From positions 1 to 23,364 of the IMG/VR virus record IMGVR_UViG_3300037245_002605: a stretch of DNA of 23,364 nt. One strand, written 5' to 3'. Below the pieces are notes generated by a model. That model had not been told where the DNA came from. It worked only from the letters and a program-made list of their open reading frames with translations, and ran no database searches. Positions 22,749 through 23,364 of the stretch are shown here, piece after piece. Both the position numbers and the translations under genes were made by a program. This stretch comes from a virus. Each line of letters opens with the position of its first letter. Position 1 is the stretch's first letter.

Positions 22749-23364
22749 TGGCCAGCGGAGTGTCGTCGTCTGACTTCCCGAATGTGTTCGGCATCGTTCG
22801 GGCCCGCAATTCACTCGCCGCCAATCGTCGCGCGGAGGAGCTCCAGCCCGGGCGCGTGGAGAAGCAGCGCCAGGAGGTTGAGCTCAACGCCTTCACCCTC
22901 GGGAGAGAGGAGCGCGGGGTGGCGTCGGAAAAGGAGACCGCCCGGATTCTCGACGACATTCGAGCCGACAGGCCCGGCGCCTTCCGCGAGCTCGCCCTTC
23001 ACGACCCGGCCCGGCTGACCAGTGTGCTCGAGGCCCAGGCCAAGAAGCGCAGCATGGATCTCAATGCCTTCAATACGCGGCTGATGGCGGTCGGGCGTTT
23101 CGCTACCGGGTTCGCCGGTTCGCAGACTCCGGGTGTTGCACCGGAGCAGGCGCAGCAGCAATACACCCAGGGGCGCGAGGCGCTGGTGCGCCGCTTCCCG
23201 GAGCTCACCGAGGAGGACGTTCCCCTCAAGCCCAATTCGTTGTTTATCAAGCGCGCTATCTCCGCGCTCTCAGGTGTTTCCGAGCTCCAGAAGCAGGCCG
23301 GTTTCGGCCAGGGCAACGCCTTCGTCCAGGTCGGCGGCCCGGAGCCAGGATCCACGCAGACCAG
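22748..23364 (+). CDS. Probable DNA ejection protein at the gp20 position (3' end outside window)
   Basis: The gene starts at ATG 22748, sharing one base with the previous stop (TGATG), and stays open to the window end: 205 complete codons with no stop. The sequence is helical and rich in Arg, Glu, Gln and Ala, with ARNSLAANRRAEELQPGRVEK and later ELTEEDVPLKPNSLF, without enzyme motifs. In P22 the gene after gp7 is gp20, another ejection protein with similar helical, Gln-rich composition. The call rests mainly on order and composition, since I do not recognise a unique motif. Confidence 0.65.
   Translation, partial: MASGVSSSDFPNVFGIVRARNSLAANRRAEELQPGRVEKQRQEVELNAFTLGREERGVASEKETARILDDIRADRPGAFRELALHDPARLTSVLEAQAKKRSMDLNAFNTRLMAVGRFATGFAGSQTPGVAPEQAQQQYTQGREALVRRFPELTEEDVPLKPNSLFIKRAISALSGVSELQKQAGFGQGNAFVQVGGPEPGSTQT

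Noticed and set aside
1-23364. CRISPR array or tRNA gene
   Set aside because: The only regular repeats are in-frame protein-coding units without spacers, and I saw no cloverleaf with a T-loop consensus.

Overview
The window is a high-GC stretch of a tailed double-stranded DNA phage genome, or a complete prophage region, with a P22-like podovirus morphogenesis plan. The strongest evidence is the ordered block from about 12.6 kb to the right end: small terminase, large terminase, portal, scaffold, coat, gp4-like adaptor, gp10-like tail stabilisation protein, gp14-like protein, gp7-like ejection protein and a gp20-position ejection protein. This is the P22 order 3-2-1-8-5-4-10-(26)-14-7-20. Calls rest on motifs and remembered family features, not on a database search. 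No integrase, repressor, lysis gene, tRNA or CRISPR array is visible. The host cannot be named; base composition and codon use only say high-GC bacterium.

Layout. Positions 1-607 hold three leftward small genes with stop/start overlaps, at least two of them zinc-ribbon proteins. Positions 608-1225 are a divergent control region with two face-to-face promoter candidates, a rightward intrinsic terminator and a 26-bp imperfect inverted repeat. Positions 1226-4354 are a tight rightward operon of small accessory proteins, including a DUF1064-like nuclease with a zinc ribbon and several Cys-rich small proteins. Positions 4449-12284 hold virion surface or decoration genes: a small beta-structured protein, a LamG-like lectin, a protein with a carboxypeptidase-regulatory-like domain, a 1130-residue repeat protein, and two paralogous Ig-like proteins. 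Positions 12271-23364 are the packaging, capsid, tail and ejection block.

The most unusual content is a roughly 22-residue repeat with core PLxTLTLTLLTP. It occurs about 40 times in the 7720-11112 gene, interrupted once by a separate beta domain. Exactly two 22-residue units also sit inside the gp10-like tail protein, and one degenerate unit joins two halves of the neighbouring Ig-like protein. This looks like a shared module spread over several virion proteins.

Other notable points: both terminase genes appear to start at ATA codons overlapping the preceding TAG stop (ATAG); the hexamer GAGCTC is about ninefold over-represented; there is a 30-bp perfect palindrome between two structural genes; and the 4.9-7.7 kb block is visibly AT-richer, suggesting a different origin.
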